Shown: positions 26,527 to 36,405, counted from the stretch's first letter. The stretch is 64,000 bases of DNA from JAAXGX01 sp965221595 (GCA_965221595.1 OZ244900.1:930001-994000); one strand, 5' to 3'. The notes: generated by a model not told the origin, from the sequence alone. Numbers and translations are program-made.

Positions 26527-27747
26527 TCAGGATCCAGCGTCGCCGAGCATGCCGGCCGTCACCAGCTCCAGCAACCTGGCGCGCAGCGGCACCAGGCTCG
26601 AGGCCGCGTAACGCGCCACCGCCGTGCGCCGCGCGTTGTCGCGCAGGGTAGCGAAATCGTTCGGGCGTTCCAGCACGTCGCAGATGCGGTCGGCCAGCCG
26701 TCCGGTGTCGAAGAAGTCCACGAGCAGCCCGTTGTCGCCGTCGCGCAGCACCTCGCGCACCGGGGCGGTGTTCGACGCCACCACGACGCAGCCGGCGCTG
26801 AGCGCCTCGATCATCGACCAGGAGAGCACGAACGGCACGGTCAGGTACACATGCACGGACGAGGCCAGCAGGACGTTCCGGTAGTGCTCGCGCGCCAGCA
26901 GGCCGGTGAAGTGGATGCGGTCGAGGTCGAGGTCGAGCTCGCGGAGCATCTTCTGCCGAAACGTATCGCCGTCCGGCAGGTTCTTGCCGTACGCCACCCG
27001 GTCCTCGCCGACGACCACGATGTGGGCGCCGGGCCTGCGCTTCTGCACCTCGGCGAAGGCCGTCATCGCCTGCGGGAAGCCGCGGTAGGGCTCCTGGCCC
27101 CGCGCCACGTAGGTGACGACCTCGTCGACGTGGGTGAGGTCCAGGCCGGGCAGCGTCAGCCGCCGCGCCTGCGGTGCAAAGTAGTCGGTGTCCACGCCGT
27201 CGTGTTGCACGATCAGCCGCGACCGCGCGAAGGGCGGAAACTGCACGGCCTGGTACGCCGTCGGCACGATGCCGATGTTGCAGGCGGCGAGGTCGAGCAG
27301 GATGGGGGCGTTGCGGGTCCTGACGCGGTGCTGGTTGTCGGGCGACACGTCGCGCTCGAGGAAGCCGACGTCCGCGCCGCGCGACCGGTAGTACCACTCG
27401 AAGTAGCCCACGTAGCGCGCCTGCGGCCAGACGTCACGGACGTACAGGCCCACGCCCGAGCCGGCATGCGCCACGATGCAGTCGGGCTCGTAGCCCTCGG
27501 CCTTCAGCCGCCAGGCGGCGCGCGCGAATCCCTGACCGACCAGCACGGCCGTCTCGGTGGAAGCCAGGTAGGGGTGCTGTTGCGGGTGCACCTCGCGGTG
27601 GGGGCCGAAGTGCACCAGACGCACCCAGTCCGGCGGCTTCCCGTCCCAAGACGTGCCGAAGGTGACGTCGTGCCCCTGCACCTTCAGGTGGCGGGCGAGC
27701 GGGCCGAACTGGGCCGGGAAGTTGCTGTGCAGAAACAGGACGCGCAT
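26527..27747 (-). CDS. GT4-type glycosyltransferase
   Basis: A 406-residue GT-B-fold glycosyltransferase. The N-terminus MRVLFLHSNFPAQFGPLARH is typical, and GYFEWYYRSRGADVGF resembles WaaG/PimA-like family 4 enzymes of exopolysaccharide clusters. The donor-binding C-terminal half has VVVGEDRVAYGKNLP, IHFTGLLAREHYRNVL and the E-x7-E-like motif SWSMIEALSAGCVVVASNTA. It transfers an NDP-sugar to an envelope or extracellular glycan; acceptor unknown. ATG 27747 is the family N-terminus. TACAAT on the minus strand ends eight bases upstream, so the mRNA is probably leaderless. No other glycan genes flank it. Confidence 0.9.
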   Translation of the reverse strand: MRVLFLHSNFPAQFGPLARHLKVQGHDVTFGTSWDGKPPDWVRLVHFGPHREVHPQQHPYLASTETAVLVGQGFARAAWRLKAEGYEPDCIVAHAGSGVGLYVRDVWPQARYVGYFEWYYRSRGADVGFLERDVSPDNQHRVRTRNAPILLDLAACNIGIVPTAYQAVQFPPFARSRLIVQHDGVDTDYFAPQARRLTLPGLDLTHVDEVVTYVARGQEPYRGFPQAMTAFAEVQKRRPGAHIVVVGEDRVAYGKNLPDGDTFRQKMLRELDLDLDRIHFTGLLAREHYRNVLLASSVHVYLTVPFVLSWSMIEALSAGCVVVASNTAPVREVLRDGDNGLLVDFFDTGRLADRICDVLERPNDFATLRDNARRTAVARYAASSLVPLRARLLELVTAGMLGDAGS

Positions 27748-27755
27748 GGCTTGAC

Positions 27756-27761
27756 ATTGTA
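27756..27761 (-). promoter_or_regulatory. -10-like TACAAT for the glycosyltransferase, leaderless spacing
   Basis: On the minus strand TACAAT (five of six matches to TATAAT) ends eight bases before the ATG at 27747. No -35 is evident. Confidence 0.5.
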
Positions 27762-27763
27762 GA

Positions 27764-28990
27764 GTGAGGCGCACGTGGGGGCCGCGACCGGAGAGACCAC
27801 GAGACAAGGGTGGCGACTTGGCGGACAGGACGGCAGGGCTGTTTCCCGGCGAGGGAGAGACGGGTTCGAGGCGCGCGGTGGGGGGCGGCCGGGGTGTGCT
27901 GCCGGCGCAGTCGATACGGGCGCTGATTGACGCCAAACGGATACTGGCGTCCACATGCATCGACGCCGCGCAGATCCAGCCCGCCAGTCTCGACCTGCGG
28001 CTGGGGACGGTGGCGTACCGGCTGCAGGCCAGCTTTCTGCCCGGCAACGCGCCGGTCGTGGCCAAGCTGGGCTACCTCGCGCTGGCGGAGCTCGATCTCA
28101 CGCACCCCACCGTGCTCGAGAAGGGCTGCGTGTACCTGGTTCCGCTGATGGAGGCGCTGGACCTGCGGGACGAGCCGTTGGAGGCGAAGGCGAACCCGAA
28201 GAGCACCACCGGGCGCCTGGACGTCTTCACCCGCCTGATCATCGACGGCGGCGCCGAGTTCGAGCGCGTCCCGAAGGGCTATCGGGGACCACTCTACGCC
28301 GAGATCATGCCCCGGACGTTCCCCGTCATGGTCCGCCCCGGCCTGAGCCTGTCCCAGATCCGTTTCGTCCGGGCGCGGGCAGAGCTGTCCGATGCAGAAA
28401 TGGGCAGGCTGGACCGGGAGGAACAGCTCATCTATCTCGACGACGAGAACTCCGCTGCGGCGAACATCCGGGACGGCGTCGAGCTGTCGGTCAGTCTGCG
28501 GGGCGACGGCGGCCGGGCAGTGGCCTACCGGGGCAAGCAGAACGCGCGACTCGTCGATCTCAGCCGGATCGGCGAGTACGAGATAGGCGAATTCTGGGAA
28601 GAGATCCGCGAGTGTCCGGGTGACCGGCTGATCCTGAATCCCGGTGACTTCTACATTCTGGTCTCGCGTGAGCGGGTCCGGGTTCCCGTGCGCTACGCGG
28701 CGGAGATGGTGCCGTTCGATCCCTCCGTCGGCGAGTTCCGGATTCACTACGCGGGTTTCTTCGACCCGGGCTTCGGCTACGGCGTCGACGGCGACATCAA
28801 GGGCACGCGCGCCGTGCTGGAGGTGCGGGCGCACGAGGTGCCCTTCGTGATCGAGCACGGCCAGGTGGTGGGCAGGCTCGTCTACAGCCACGTGCTCGAC
28901 GTGCCCGAAAAGATCTACGGCCCGTCGATAGGCTCTTCCTACCAGCGCCAGGAGCTCGTGCTCAGCAAGCAGTTCCGCCGCCCGGTCTAG
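27764..28990 (+). CDS. dcd: 2'-deoxycytidine 5'-triphosphate deaminase (long DCD type)
   Basis: A protein of up to 408 residues, of the double-length dCTP deaminase family (tandem dUTPase-like trimer folds). It converts dCTP to dUTP for thymidylate synthesis. Seen: LPAQSIRALIDAKRI and IQPASLDLRLG (first nucleotide-binding element), NPKSTTGRLDVFTRLI (conserved Ser/Arg loop) and HYAGFFDPGFGYG in the second half with EVRAHEVPFVIEHGQVVGRL. The start is unresolved: GTG 27764 is the longest option, TTG 27818 has AAGGG seven bases upstream, and GTG 27896 begins just at the conserved LPAQ segment. The first 44 residues are low-complexity and may be untranslated. Confidence 0.9.
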   Translation: MRRTWGPRPERPRDKGGDLADRTAGLFPGEGETGSRRAVGGGRGVLPAQSIRALIDAKRILASTCIDAAQIQPASLDLRLGTVAYRLQASFLPGNAPVVAKLGYLALAELDLTHPTVLEKGCVYLVPLMEALDLRDEPLEAKANPKSTTGRLDVFTRLIIDGGAEFERVPKGYRGPLYAEIMPRTFPVMVRPGLSLSQIRFVRARAELSDAEMGRLDREEQLIYLDDENSAAANIRDGVELSVSLRGDGGRAVAYRGKQNARLVDLSRIGEYEIGEFWEEIRECPGDRLILNPGDFYILVSRERVRVPVRYAAEMVPFDPSVGEFRIHYAGFFDPGFGYGVDGDIKGTRAVLEVRAHEVPFVIEHGQVVGRLVYSHVLDVPEKIYGPSIGSSYQRQELVLSKQFRRPV

Positions 28991-28998
28991 ATCCGGAT

Positions 28999-29412
28999 CT
29001 AGAGGACGTACAGCATGACGTAGACCGCCACGCCCGTCACCGAGACGTAGAGCCAGATGGGCAGCGTCCAGCGGGCGATGCGCCGGTGCCGCTCGAACTG
29101 CGCGCGCAGCCCGTACGCGAGCGTCGTCAGCGCCAGCGGCAGAATGAGCGCCGCCAGTACGATGTGGCTGACGAGAATGGCGAAGTAGACTGCCCGGCCG
29201 AGGCCCTGGCCGGTATAGGGTACCGAGCCGACGTTGGCGTGGTAGACGAGGTATGAGATCAGGAACAGCGTCGACGTGCCGCAGGCGGCGAGCATGCAGG
29301 CACGGTGCGCCTCGATGCGCCGCCGCCGAATCTGCACGTAACCGCACGCCAGCAGCGTCGCGGCGATGCTGTTGAGCACGGCGTTGAGCGTGGGCAGGTC
29401 GGTCAGGTCCAT
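28999..29412 (-). CDS. DUF420 membrane protein (cytochrome oxidase assembly-linked)
   Basis: A 137-residue polytopic protein with four predicted transmembrane helices and the DUF420 pattern: LPTLNAVLNSIAATLLACGY, RRIEAHRACMLAA with conserved His, FLISYLVYHANVG, and HIVLAALILPLALTTLAYGL plus a final HRRIARWTLPIWLYVS helix. DUF420 proteins include CtaM, needed for maturation of caa3/aa3 oxidase in Bacillus-group bacteria. It follows ctaB by eight bases in the heme A cluster, supporting an oxidase-assembly role. ATG 29412 is the family N-terminus. It ends eight bases from the convergent dCTP deaminase. Confidence 0.9.
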   Translation of the reverse strand: MDLTDLPTLNAVLNSIAATLLACGYVQIRRRRIEAHRACMLAACGTSTLFLISYLVYHANVGSVPYTGQGLGRAVYFAILVSHIVLAALILPLALTTLAYGLRAQFERHRRIARWTLPIWLYVSVTGVAVYVMLYVL

Positions 29413-29420
29413 GACGCGTG

Positions 29421-30319
<899 letters not shown>

Positions 30320-30323
<4 letters not shown>

Positions 30324-31303
30324 CCAGCCGCCCCTTGCAGCTCGGCCGCGGGGCCGTCCGCGGCGGCTGGCGTCGGCGCCGCGTCGAAGCGGTCACGCCA
30401 GGTGCGGAGGGCGAGCACGACCGCGGCAGCGAACAGCAGCGCCCCGGTGGCGACGTGCGCGGTGTTGACGGCCACGGCCCGCTCGCTGAGCACCGTCCAG
30501 CCGCCGAGCCCGACCTGGACCAGGACCAGCACCGCCAGGAGCAGGGCCGGCCGTACCAGCTCGCCGCGGCCCGCGTGGTGGGCCCAGACGTGCCCGGCCA
30601 TCGCCAGCACCAGGAGTGTGACGAGCAGGGCGCCGCCGCGGTGCGCGAAGTGGATTGCGATGGCCGGATCCCAGACCGGCGGGACGAGTCGGCCGAAGGC
30701 CAGCGGAAAGTCCGGGATGGCCAGCCCTGCTCCCGTGTGGCGCATCGTCGCCCCCAGGAGGATCTGAATGTACACGGCGGTGGGGGCGATGAGTACCAGC
30801 CGCCTCAGGAGGTGGTCGCCCGCCAGTGCGCGCGCACTGGCTGCATCGCGGCCGTAGCCCGTCAGCCAGCCGCGCGAGGTGCAGATCGCGAGGCTGGTCA
30901 CCAGCGCGAAGAACAGTTGGGCGAGCCCCGCGTGGCTGATGGACACCGCCGGGGGCAGGAAGAGCAGCACCGTGATGCCGCCCAGCAGACCCTGCACGAT
31001 GACCGCTCCCAGCGCGACCCAGCCGAGCCGCCGCATCCAGCGTCGGGGATCCACGGCCGCCAGCCAGGCGGCGAGGCCGATGGTGAGCAGGCCCACGACG
31101 CTGGCGATGAGACGGTGGCCGTGCTCGTACAGAATGCCGCCCACCATCTTCGAGAAGGGGAACGTGAACATGAAGTAGCCGTAGGTGCTCGGCCAGTCGG
31201 GTACAGCCAAGCCCGAACCGGTGCTGGTGACGAGCCCGCCGGCGGTGATCAGCACCAGTGAGGCAGCCGCCAGGAGTCGACTGTAACGATGCAGCCAGAG
31301 CAT
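30320..31303 (-). CDS. ctaA: Heme A synthase (COX15/CtaA family)
   Basis: A 327-residue membrane enzyme with eight predicted helices. It oxidises the C8 methyl of heme O to give heme A. The conserved EHGHR (GGILYEHGHRLIASVVG, about 58-74) carries the catalytic Glu and first heme-ligand His. The other His ligands are in SISHAGLAQ, AIHFAHRGGAL and NTAHVATGALLF. The TGSGLAVPDWP loop and its internal repeat TGAGLAIPDFP reflect the duplicated half-structure. The stop overlaps the ctaB start. Its ATG (31303) lies 91 bases after the cupredoxin-like gene, which probably shares the promoter. Confidence 0.95.
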
Positions 31304-31394
31304 GATCTCGCCGAACCGCGGGCCGGCCGCGCCCGCCGCGGAGGAAGGTGGCGGACGGGAGCGGACGCCCCCGCCCGCGCGCCGAAGGGCGCCG

Positions 31395-32153
31395 TCAGCC
31401 GATGGTGAACGTGAAGCTGGCCTCGACGGTCGCGTTCTCGCCGACCGTCACGTTCTGCGTCTGCGTGCCCAGCTCCTCGTGCCAGGCTTCGATCACGTAG
31501 TCGCCGGGCGGCAGCTCGCTGATGTCGAACTTGCCGTCGGCGCTGGTCACCGCGAAGTACGGGTGGTCGAGCACGCCCACATACGCGTTCATCCAGCTGT
31601 GAACGTCGCACTGGAAGGGCACCATGACCTCGGGCGAGTCGAACGTGCGCTCGAAGCGCATGCCCTGGATCGGCTGACCCATGTTGAACTCGGCGTTGAC
31701 GCTCGGTGTCGCGTGGATGTTGTGCAGCGTCATGTCGCTGTTCACGATCTCGATCGTCTGTCCGACGCGCACGCCGAAGACATGCGGCCGGTAGCGGCAG
31801 CCCAGCTGGTCCAGGACGACCGGCCCGCTGGCCGGCGGGAACGTGCCACTGAGCCCTTCCTTGACGTACACGAACACGTTGCCCAGTCCGCCGCCCTCGC
31901 CCACCACGTAGTACTCCGTCTCGGTATCGGTGGCCAGCTCGACGCAGGCCGGGTCCGAGTTCATGCGGATCGTTTCGGGCTCCGGGGGCGTGCCTTCCAG
32001 CGAGATCATGCCCATTACCGCCCCGGCCGTGGCCGGGTCGAAGGCCGGCGCGGCGGGCGCGGCCGGTGCCGCCGGTGCGTCCTCGCCGCCGCCGCACGCG
32101 CCCGCGGCGAGAATGATCACTGAGACGAACGCCCACAAGGTTCGGTGCCGCAT
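31395..32153 (-). CDS. Cupredoxin-like lipoprotein with CarboxypepD_reg-type tail
   Basis: A 252-residue exported protein. The lipobox is LAAGAC near residues 15-20, followed by an Ala/Pro linker. The central region resembles a plastocyanin-like fold: GQTIEIVNSDMTLHNIHATP (copper-type His after the beta strand) and a second site MVPFQCDVHSWMNAYVGV with Cys-x2-His, then HPYFAVTSADGKFDISELPP, a carboxypeptidase-regulatory-like strand-turn. It may carry copper or electrons, or deliver copper to oxidase. It sits directly upstream of ctaA-ctaB-DUF420 on the same strand, which supports an oxidase link. ATG 32153 has AGGAGAG upstream. A purely structural non-metal domain cannot be excluded. Confidence 0.85.
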   Translation of the reverse strand: MRHRTLWAFVSVIILAAGACGGGEDAPAAPAAPAAPAFDPATAGAVMGMISLEGTPPEPETIRMNSDPACVELATDTETEYYVVGEGGGLGNVFVYVKEGLSGTFPPASGPVVLDQLGCRYRPHVFGVRVGQTIEIVNSDMTLHNIHATPSVNAEFNMGQPIQGMRFERTFDSPEVMVPFQCDVHSWMNAYVGVLDHPYFAVTSADGKFDISELPPGDYVIEAWHEELGTQTQNVTVGENATVEASFTFTIG

Positions 32154-32211
32154 CTGAGCTCTCCTGACGTCAAGTGTTGGGATCGAGAGAATTGGAGGGA
32201 ACAACACCGGG

Positions 32212-32217
32212 TACAAT
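32212..32217 (+). promoter_or_regulatory. -10-like TACAAT upstream of alkB
   Basis: TACAAT, five of six matches to TATAAT, 54 bases before the alkB GTG. It lies in the gap shared with the divergent cupredoxin gene. No good -35. Confidence 0.35.
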
Positions 32218-32271
32218 TCTCTCCTGAAACGACTTCAACCTGCCCAGAATAGCACACCGAGACGGGCTCCC

Positions 32272-32919
32272 GTGGCCGCGGTCGAAGCCGCTCCCGGTGC
32301 GTTCCATCTGCGGGGATTTCTGTTGCCGCCCGCGCAGCAGCGGGTCCTCGCAGAGGTGGAGGCGCTGGCCGGCGGTCCGGCCGGCTTCTACCGCCCCCGC
32401 GTGCGGGGCGGTGGCTACATGCACTGCGACCTGCTGTGCCTCGGCCGGCACTGGAACGCGCGGACGTATGCGTATGAGCCGCTGCGGTCGGACCACGACG
32501 GGCTGCCGGCGCCGGCGCTGCCGCCCGGTCTCGCGCGCCTGGCGGTGGAGGTCGCCGCAGCCGTCGGCTTCGGGCTCGACCCGGACATCTGCCTCATCAG
32601 CCGCTACGGGCACGACGGCCGGATGGGATTGCACCAGGACAAGGACGAGGACGCTTCCACACTCGAGGCCGGCGTGCCGGTCGTTTCGCTGTCGCTCGGC
32701 GACACCGCCCGCTTCGTGCTCGGCGGGTTCCGCCGCCGCGCGCCGGCGGCGGCGATCGAGCTGCGCTCGGGCGATGCCTTCGTGCTCGGTGGACCGAGCC
32801 GGCTCCGCTACCACGGCGTTACGCGCATCCTGCCGGGATCGGGACCGGCCGGGATCGGTCTCGCCGGGCGGATCAGCCTGACGTTCCGGCAGTACGCGCT
32901 GCGCGCGCCCGCCTGCTGA
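32272..32919 (+). CDS. alkB: AlkB-type Fe(II)/2-oxoglutarate DNA dioxygenase
   Basis: A 215-residue AlkB homologue that reverses 1-methyladenine and 3-methylcytosine damage by oxidative demethylation. The iron ligands are H and D of GLHQDKDED (about 122-124) and the His in RYHGVTRI near 184. The 2-oxoglutarate-binding Arg is in GRISLTFRQ at the C-terminus. Substrate-side elements PDICLISRYGHDGRMG and VVSLSLGDTARFVLGG match E. coli-like AlkB. The start is GTG 32272; no ATG precedes the conserved region and no Shine-Dalgarno is obvious. It stands alone, divergent from the cupredoxin gene. Confidence 0.93.
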   Translation: MAAVEAAPGAFHLRGFLLPPAQQRVLAEVEALAGGPAGFYRPRVRGGGYMHCDLLCLGRHWNARTYAYEPLRSDHDGLPAPALPPGLARLAVEVAAAVGFGLDPDICLISRYGHDGRMGLHQDKDEDASTLEAGVPVVSLSLGDTARFVLGGFRRRAPAAAIELRSGDAFVLGGPSRLRYHGVTRILPGSGPAGIGLAGRISLTFRQYALRAPAC

Positions 32920-32975
32920 GTGGATCCACCGGTGGCGCGGCCCGCCGGGTGCCGAGTGCCCTGCCTGCCAGCCCC

Positions 32976-34124
32976 TCAGAGCACCGTCCGGCCGCGGCCG
33001 ATCCGCTGCGCCGCCAGCGTCACGAGGTCCTGCACGGGGGCGGTCCCGGCCAGCTGCGAGGCCAGGTACGCGCCCACGGCGGGCCCGAGCTTGAATCCGT
33101 GGCCGGACCCGCCGCCGGCCAGCCAGACGTTCGCATGGTCCGGATGGCGGTCGAGCAGGAGGTCGCCGCTGGACGTGTTGGTGTACTGACAGACCCTGGC
33201 TTCCAGGAGCGGTGCGCCCCGAAGGGCCGGCAGTCGGGCGGCGGCGAGCTCCCGAGCCGCGGACAACCCGGCGACCGACGGCATCCGGTCGCCGTCGTCG
33301 GCATCGAAGGGCGGGCCGAGCGCCGTCAGTCCGATCTTGACGCCGCGGCCGTCGCTGTCGGGGAGGCCGTAGGCGCCGGCCCGAAAGTCGATCCAGGCCG
33401 GCAGGGTCGGCGGGGCGAAACGGCGATCCCCTGCGGGCGGCCCGAAGAAGAACACCTCCTGCCGCGTCACGCGCAGCAACGGGCCGAGCAGGCGCGGAAA
33501 GAGTTTCGGCAGCCAGGGACCGCAGGCGAACACGAACGTGCCGGCGCACAGGCGGCTGCCGTCGCCGAGCTCGACGGCGTCGACGCGGCGGACCGGACGG
33601 AGCGGGGCGACCGTCGCCGTGCGGCAGGCGACCCCGCGGCGTCGCGCCTGGTCCACCGCCGCGCGCACGGCGCGGCGCGCGAGCAGGACGCCGCCGCCCG
33701 GCTCGAGCACAGCCCGCGTCGCGCTGCCGAGGTCGAGCTGGGGGAAGCGCACTGCCGACTCCTCACGGGTGAGCGGCTCCGTCGCCACGCCCAGCCCGGC
33801 CAGGATGCGCTCGCTCGCGTCGACGTGTGCGTCGCCGTCGTGGCCCAGCCAGAGCACGCCGGTCTCCAGGAAGAGCGCCTGCCCGCTCGCGGTGCACAGC
33901 GCCTTCCACTGCGACAGCGATTCCTGCGCCCAGCGCGAATACAGGGCGCGGTTGCCGTAGCCCCGGCGGATGATGCGCGACTCGCCTCCCGAGCTGGCGC
34001 GCGAATGGCCCGCGGCGAAGGCCTCGACGAGGGTGACGCGGTGGCCGGTCGCGCGGAGATGCCAGGCGGTCCAGGCCCCGAACGCCCCCGCCCCGATCAC
34101 CGCGACGTCGGGAGCAACCGCCAT
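32976..34124 (-). CDS. FAD-dependent amine/amino-acid oxidase (MTOX/sarcosine oxidase-like)
   Basis: A 382-residue DAO-superfamily flavoenzyme. The Rossmann FAD motif is VAVIGAGAFGAWTAWHLRA at residues 7-25. The SRASSGGESRIIRRGYG segment is the signature of monomeric sarcosine oxidase and N-methyltryptophan oxidase (Arg near the flavin). VCQYTNTSSGDLLLDRHP carries the Cys region that often binds FAD covalently, and GGGSGHGFKLGPAVG is the C-terminal FAD-binding motif. It should oxidise a secondary amine with O2, giving H2O2; the substrate is not fixed by sequence. Start ATG 34124. Not in an operon. Confidence 0.9.
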   Translation of the reverse strand: MAVAPDVAVIGAGAFGAWTAWHLRATGHRVTLVEAFAAGHSRASSGGESRIIRRGYGNRALYSRWAQESLSQWKALCTASGQALFLETGVLWLGHDGDAHVDASERILAGLGVATEPLTREESAVRFPQLDLGSATRAVLEPGGGVLLARRAVRAAVDQARRRGVACRTATVAPLRPVRRVDAVELGDGSRLCAGTFVFACGPWLPKLFPRLLGPLLRVTRQEVFFFGPPAGDRRFAPPTLPAWIDFRAGAYGLPDSDGRGVKIGLTALGPPFDADDGDRMPSVAGLSAARELAAARLPALRGAPLLEARVCQYTNTSSGDLLLDRHPDHANVWLAGGGSGHGFKLGPAVGAYLASQLAGTAPVQDLVTLAAQRIGRGRTVL

Positions 34125-34309
34125 CTTTGCGCTCGCGGGTTCAGGATGACTGCGCGGGCGGGACCGGCTTCAGCGACGGCAGGCAGGCGTCGCCGTGCCC
34201 GATGTCGCACCCCCGCCCCGGAGGCACATTCCCCAGTGTTGCACACCGTCTGCCGGGACATACAAGTGGACCGCCCGGCCTGCACGTCGTCGGCCTCGCG
34301 CCCGAGACG

Positions 34310-35704
34310 CTACGGCGCGACCGTGGGCGTCAGTGCCCGGATCTTGCGCAGGACACGGTCTTCGATCCAGTGCGGATCCCACCACTCGATAGGCGACACC
34401 GGACGTCCCTGCAGCAGGGTGGCGTAGTGCAGGTGGTCGCCGCCGGCGAGTCCGGTCTGACCGGTCAGCCCGAGCGGGTCGTCCTGCTCCACGAGGTCGC
34501 CCACGGCCACGCCGATGGCCGACAGGTGCGCGTACAGGCTCTGGAGACCCAGCCCGTGGTCGATGACCACGCAGTTGCCGAATATCCCGAGATAGTCGGC
34601 GTAGACCACGGTGCCGCGGTTGGCCGCGAGGACCGGCGCGTTCGCCGTCGAGGCCAGGTCGACTCCCAGATGCACCTGCTGGTCGATCTCCTCGCCCGCG
34701 TGGGTATAGGTACGGTGATCGGCGAACCCCGATTCCACCTGCGAGTTGCCGAGCTGCCGGAACGCCCCTTCCCAGAGCATGTGCGGGCTCGTTTCGGCCG
34801 CCAGCGCGACGAGTCTCGCCCGGTTCAGGCGCCGCAGCTCGCCGTTGATGAAGCGGTACGCCGCGAGCCGGTCGTCGTCGGAGCCGGCGGGCTCCTCGTC
34901 CGCCAGCTCGGGGGACCGGCTGACGATGGCGGGGACCACGCGCCGCAGGAACTGATCGCTGATGACGATGCGGGACCGTCTGAACTCGCGGGGAAAGCGG
35001 CGGTGATTGAACGCGGCGCCGGCTTCGTTCCCGGCGGCGTCCCGGGCGTAGAGCTCGATAGGGGTGGCCAGATCCTGATCGTGCAGAAGCGCGAAGAAGG
35101 CCAGGCGGATGTCTTCACCGGCACCCTCGATCAGCCCGGACGCGGCATAGCCCGGGTAGAAGTCGTCGCCGACCCGTACGCCCGACTCCGCGTCGGGCGG
35201 CGACACCCGGTAGACGACCAGCTCGGCACCACCGTGGTTGATGTAGTGGAACGTGGAAAGGGCGACCAGACGGGGCGGCTGGAGTTCGACCCGGACGTCG
35301 GTGGCCACTGCTGCGCTGGCCTCGCGGAGGCCGAACAGGACCGGGCGCGTCGCCGAGACGCGCACCTGTGCGGAGCCCGAGCGGAGGTCCGGGTGCGACT
35401 GGCGGTCGAACGAGCGCGTGACGCGCAGCCGGTCGGGTCCGTCCTGGTCGATGTCGGCCTGCTCGGGGCGGGCCAGCGAGAACAGCGGATGGGCCACGCC
35501 GTTCTGCTGGATCACCGCGTCGAGCGCGGTAAGTTCGCTCCGGGGCGCCTCGACAACGGCCTCGAAGACCGCCGACCGGCCCACCAGAGCGGTGGGCTGG
35601 ACGATTTCGATCACCGGTCCCGGCGCGCGTCCAGCCCCGACGTAGAGTCCGGCGGCCAGGCCGACGGCCATCATCAGCGCGAGCGCGGGCAGCAGGCGAG
35701 ACAC
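34310..35704 (-). CDS. M23 (LytM) family metallopeptidase, membrane-anchored
   Basis: A 464-residue envelope protein. The N-terminal hydrophobic segment (3-25) is followed by a beta-rich region of about 270 residues, then a LytM zinc endopeptidase domain at about 330-440. Zinc ligands and catalytic His are seen in QQVHLGVDLAS (HxxxD), SLYAHLS and GGDHLHYATL (HxH). LytM enzymes cut peptide cross-links of peptidoglycan. The start is GTG 35704; -10-like TATCAT lies eight bases upstream, a leaderless arrangement. It is divergent from the tRNA-Glu gene, sharing the AT-rich block at 35711-35731. Confidence 0.9.
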   Translation of the reverse strand: MSRLLPALALMMAVGLAAGLYVGAGRAPGPVIEIVQPTALVGRSAVFEAVVEAPRSELTALDAVIQQNGVAHPLFSLARPEQADIDQDGPDRLRVTRSFDRQSHPDLRSGSAQVRVSATRPVLFGLREASAAVATDVRVELQPPRLVALSTFHYINHGGAELVVYRVSPPDAESGVRVGDDFYPGYAASGLIEGAGEDIRLAFFALLHDQDLATPIELYARDAAGNEAGAAFNHRRFPREFRRSRIVISDQFLRRVVPAIVSRSPELADEEPAGSDDDRLAAYRFINGELRRLNRARLVALAAETSPHMLWEGAFRQLGNSQVESGFADHRTYTHAGEEIDQQVHLGVDLASTANAPVLAANRGTVVYADYLGIFGNCVVIDHGLGLQSLYAHLSAIGVAVGDLVEQDDPLGLTGQTGLAGGDHLHYATLLQGRPVSPIEWWDPHWIEDRVLRKIRALTPTVAP

Positions 35705-35710
35705 GCCCGC

Positions 35711-35731
35711 ATATGATATAGAATTAGATGT
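35711..35731. promoter_or_regulatory. Shared AT-rich divergent promoter of the M23 gene and tRNA-Glu
   Basis: This 21-base AT-rich block contains TATCAT on the minus strand (35713-35718, eight bases from the M23 GTG). On the plus strand it has TAGAAT (35719-35724) and overlapping variants, 20 bases from the mature tRNA 5' end. Confidence 0.45.
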
Positions 35732-35744
35732 TGCAGGGCGGTGT

Positions 35745-35819
35745 GGCGGTATCGTCTAGGGGTTAGGATACGTGGTTCTCAGCCACGGGACCGGGGTTCG
35801 AATCCCCGTACCGCTACCA
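35745..35819 (+). tRNA. tRNA-Glu (anticodon CTC)
   Basis: A 75-base tRNA folds cleanly. Acceptor GGCGGTA pairs with TACCGCT, with a G1-U72 wobble. The D arm starts GTCTAGG. The anticodon stem CGTGG/CCACG closes loop TTCTCAG, giving CTC, which reads GAG. The T arm is CGGGG-TTCGAAT-CCCCG. The discriminator is A and CCA is encoded. The TCGTCTAG sequence at positions 8-15 is typical of tRNA-Glu. I see no integrase or attachment duplication beside it. Confidence 0.95.
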
Positions 35820-35933
35820 ACATCCCGGCACCCGGCCCGGGTGCCGGCGGCGAGACGCGCCACCAGATCCTGAAAGATCCCGATCGACAACGCACGGTGC
35901 TCGCGTTCCAGACGGGCGGCGGGCCGTGGCCGA

Positions 35934-36371
35934 TCAACGGGTCATGGACCGGATGCGGTAGCCGTTCTGCGGGTCACCCTCGCGGTGGACCGCGTGGCAC
36001 GCGTCGCACGTGCGGTTGACGTCCTCCAGGGCGCCGGCAACCGCACCCGCGTCGACGGTCATCGGCGACAAGGCTGCGTCGAGCGCATCGAGCGCGTCCA
36101 CCGCCTGGCGGTTCATCCCCACGGCGTCGGTCCACCCGAGAGCCTCCAGCTCGGGGCGGGTGGAAGCCAGCACCTGCCGAGCGAGCGCCAGCGGCGTCTT
36201 GGCGTCGACGAACGACCGCGAGCTGACTGCCTCCTCTACGCCCTCGATGGCCCCGCCGATGGTCTTCATGGCCTCGTCGAACTGCTCAGGCCCAATCACT
36301 TTCTGCGCCAGCGCGAAGGTGGCCGTGCCGGTGACCAACGCAATCACCCATCCCGCCACACGTTGCATCAT
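35934..36371 (-). CDS. Cytochrome c' -like protein
   Basis: A 145-residue exported protein with a signal-like N-terminus (to about residue 22, TFALAQ), a four-helix-bundle-type middle and a single c-type heme motif CDACH near the C-terminus (RTCDACHAVHREG, about 121-125). A C-terminal CxxCH in a helical protein of this size is the arrangement of cytochrome c'. These bind NO/CO or carry electrons in the periplasm. ATG 36371 has GGAG about eight bases upstream. It follows the ankyrin protein gene by 34 bases on the same strand and is likely co-transcribed. Confidence 0.85.
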   Translation of the reverse strand: MMQRVAGWVIALVTGTATFALAQKVIGPEQFDEAMKTIGGAIEGVEEAVSSRSFVDAKTPLALARQVLASTRPELEALGWTDAVGMNRQAVDALDALDAALSPMTVDAGAVAGALEDVNRTCDACHAVHREGDPQNGYRIRSMTR

Positions 36372-36405
36372 CCGACTTTCTCCGCAGACCGCTGCCGGGG
36401 CCTTC

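Noticed and set aside
35745..36400. Integrative element at tRNA-Glu
   Set aside because: No integrase, no duplicated tRNA 3' end and no compositional shift downstream; ordinary genes follow.
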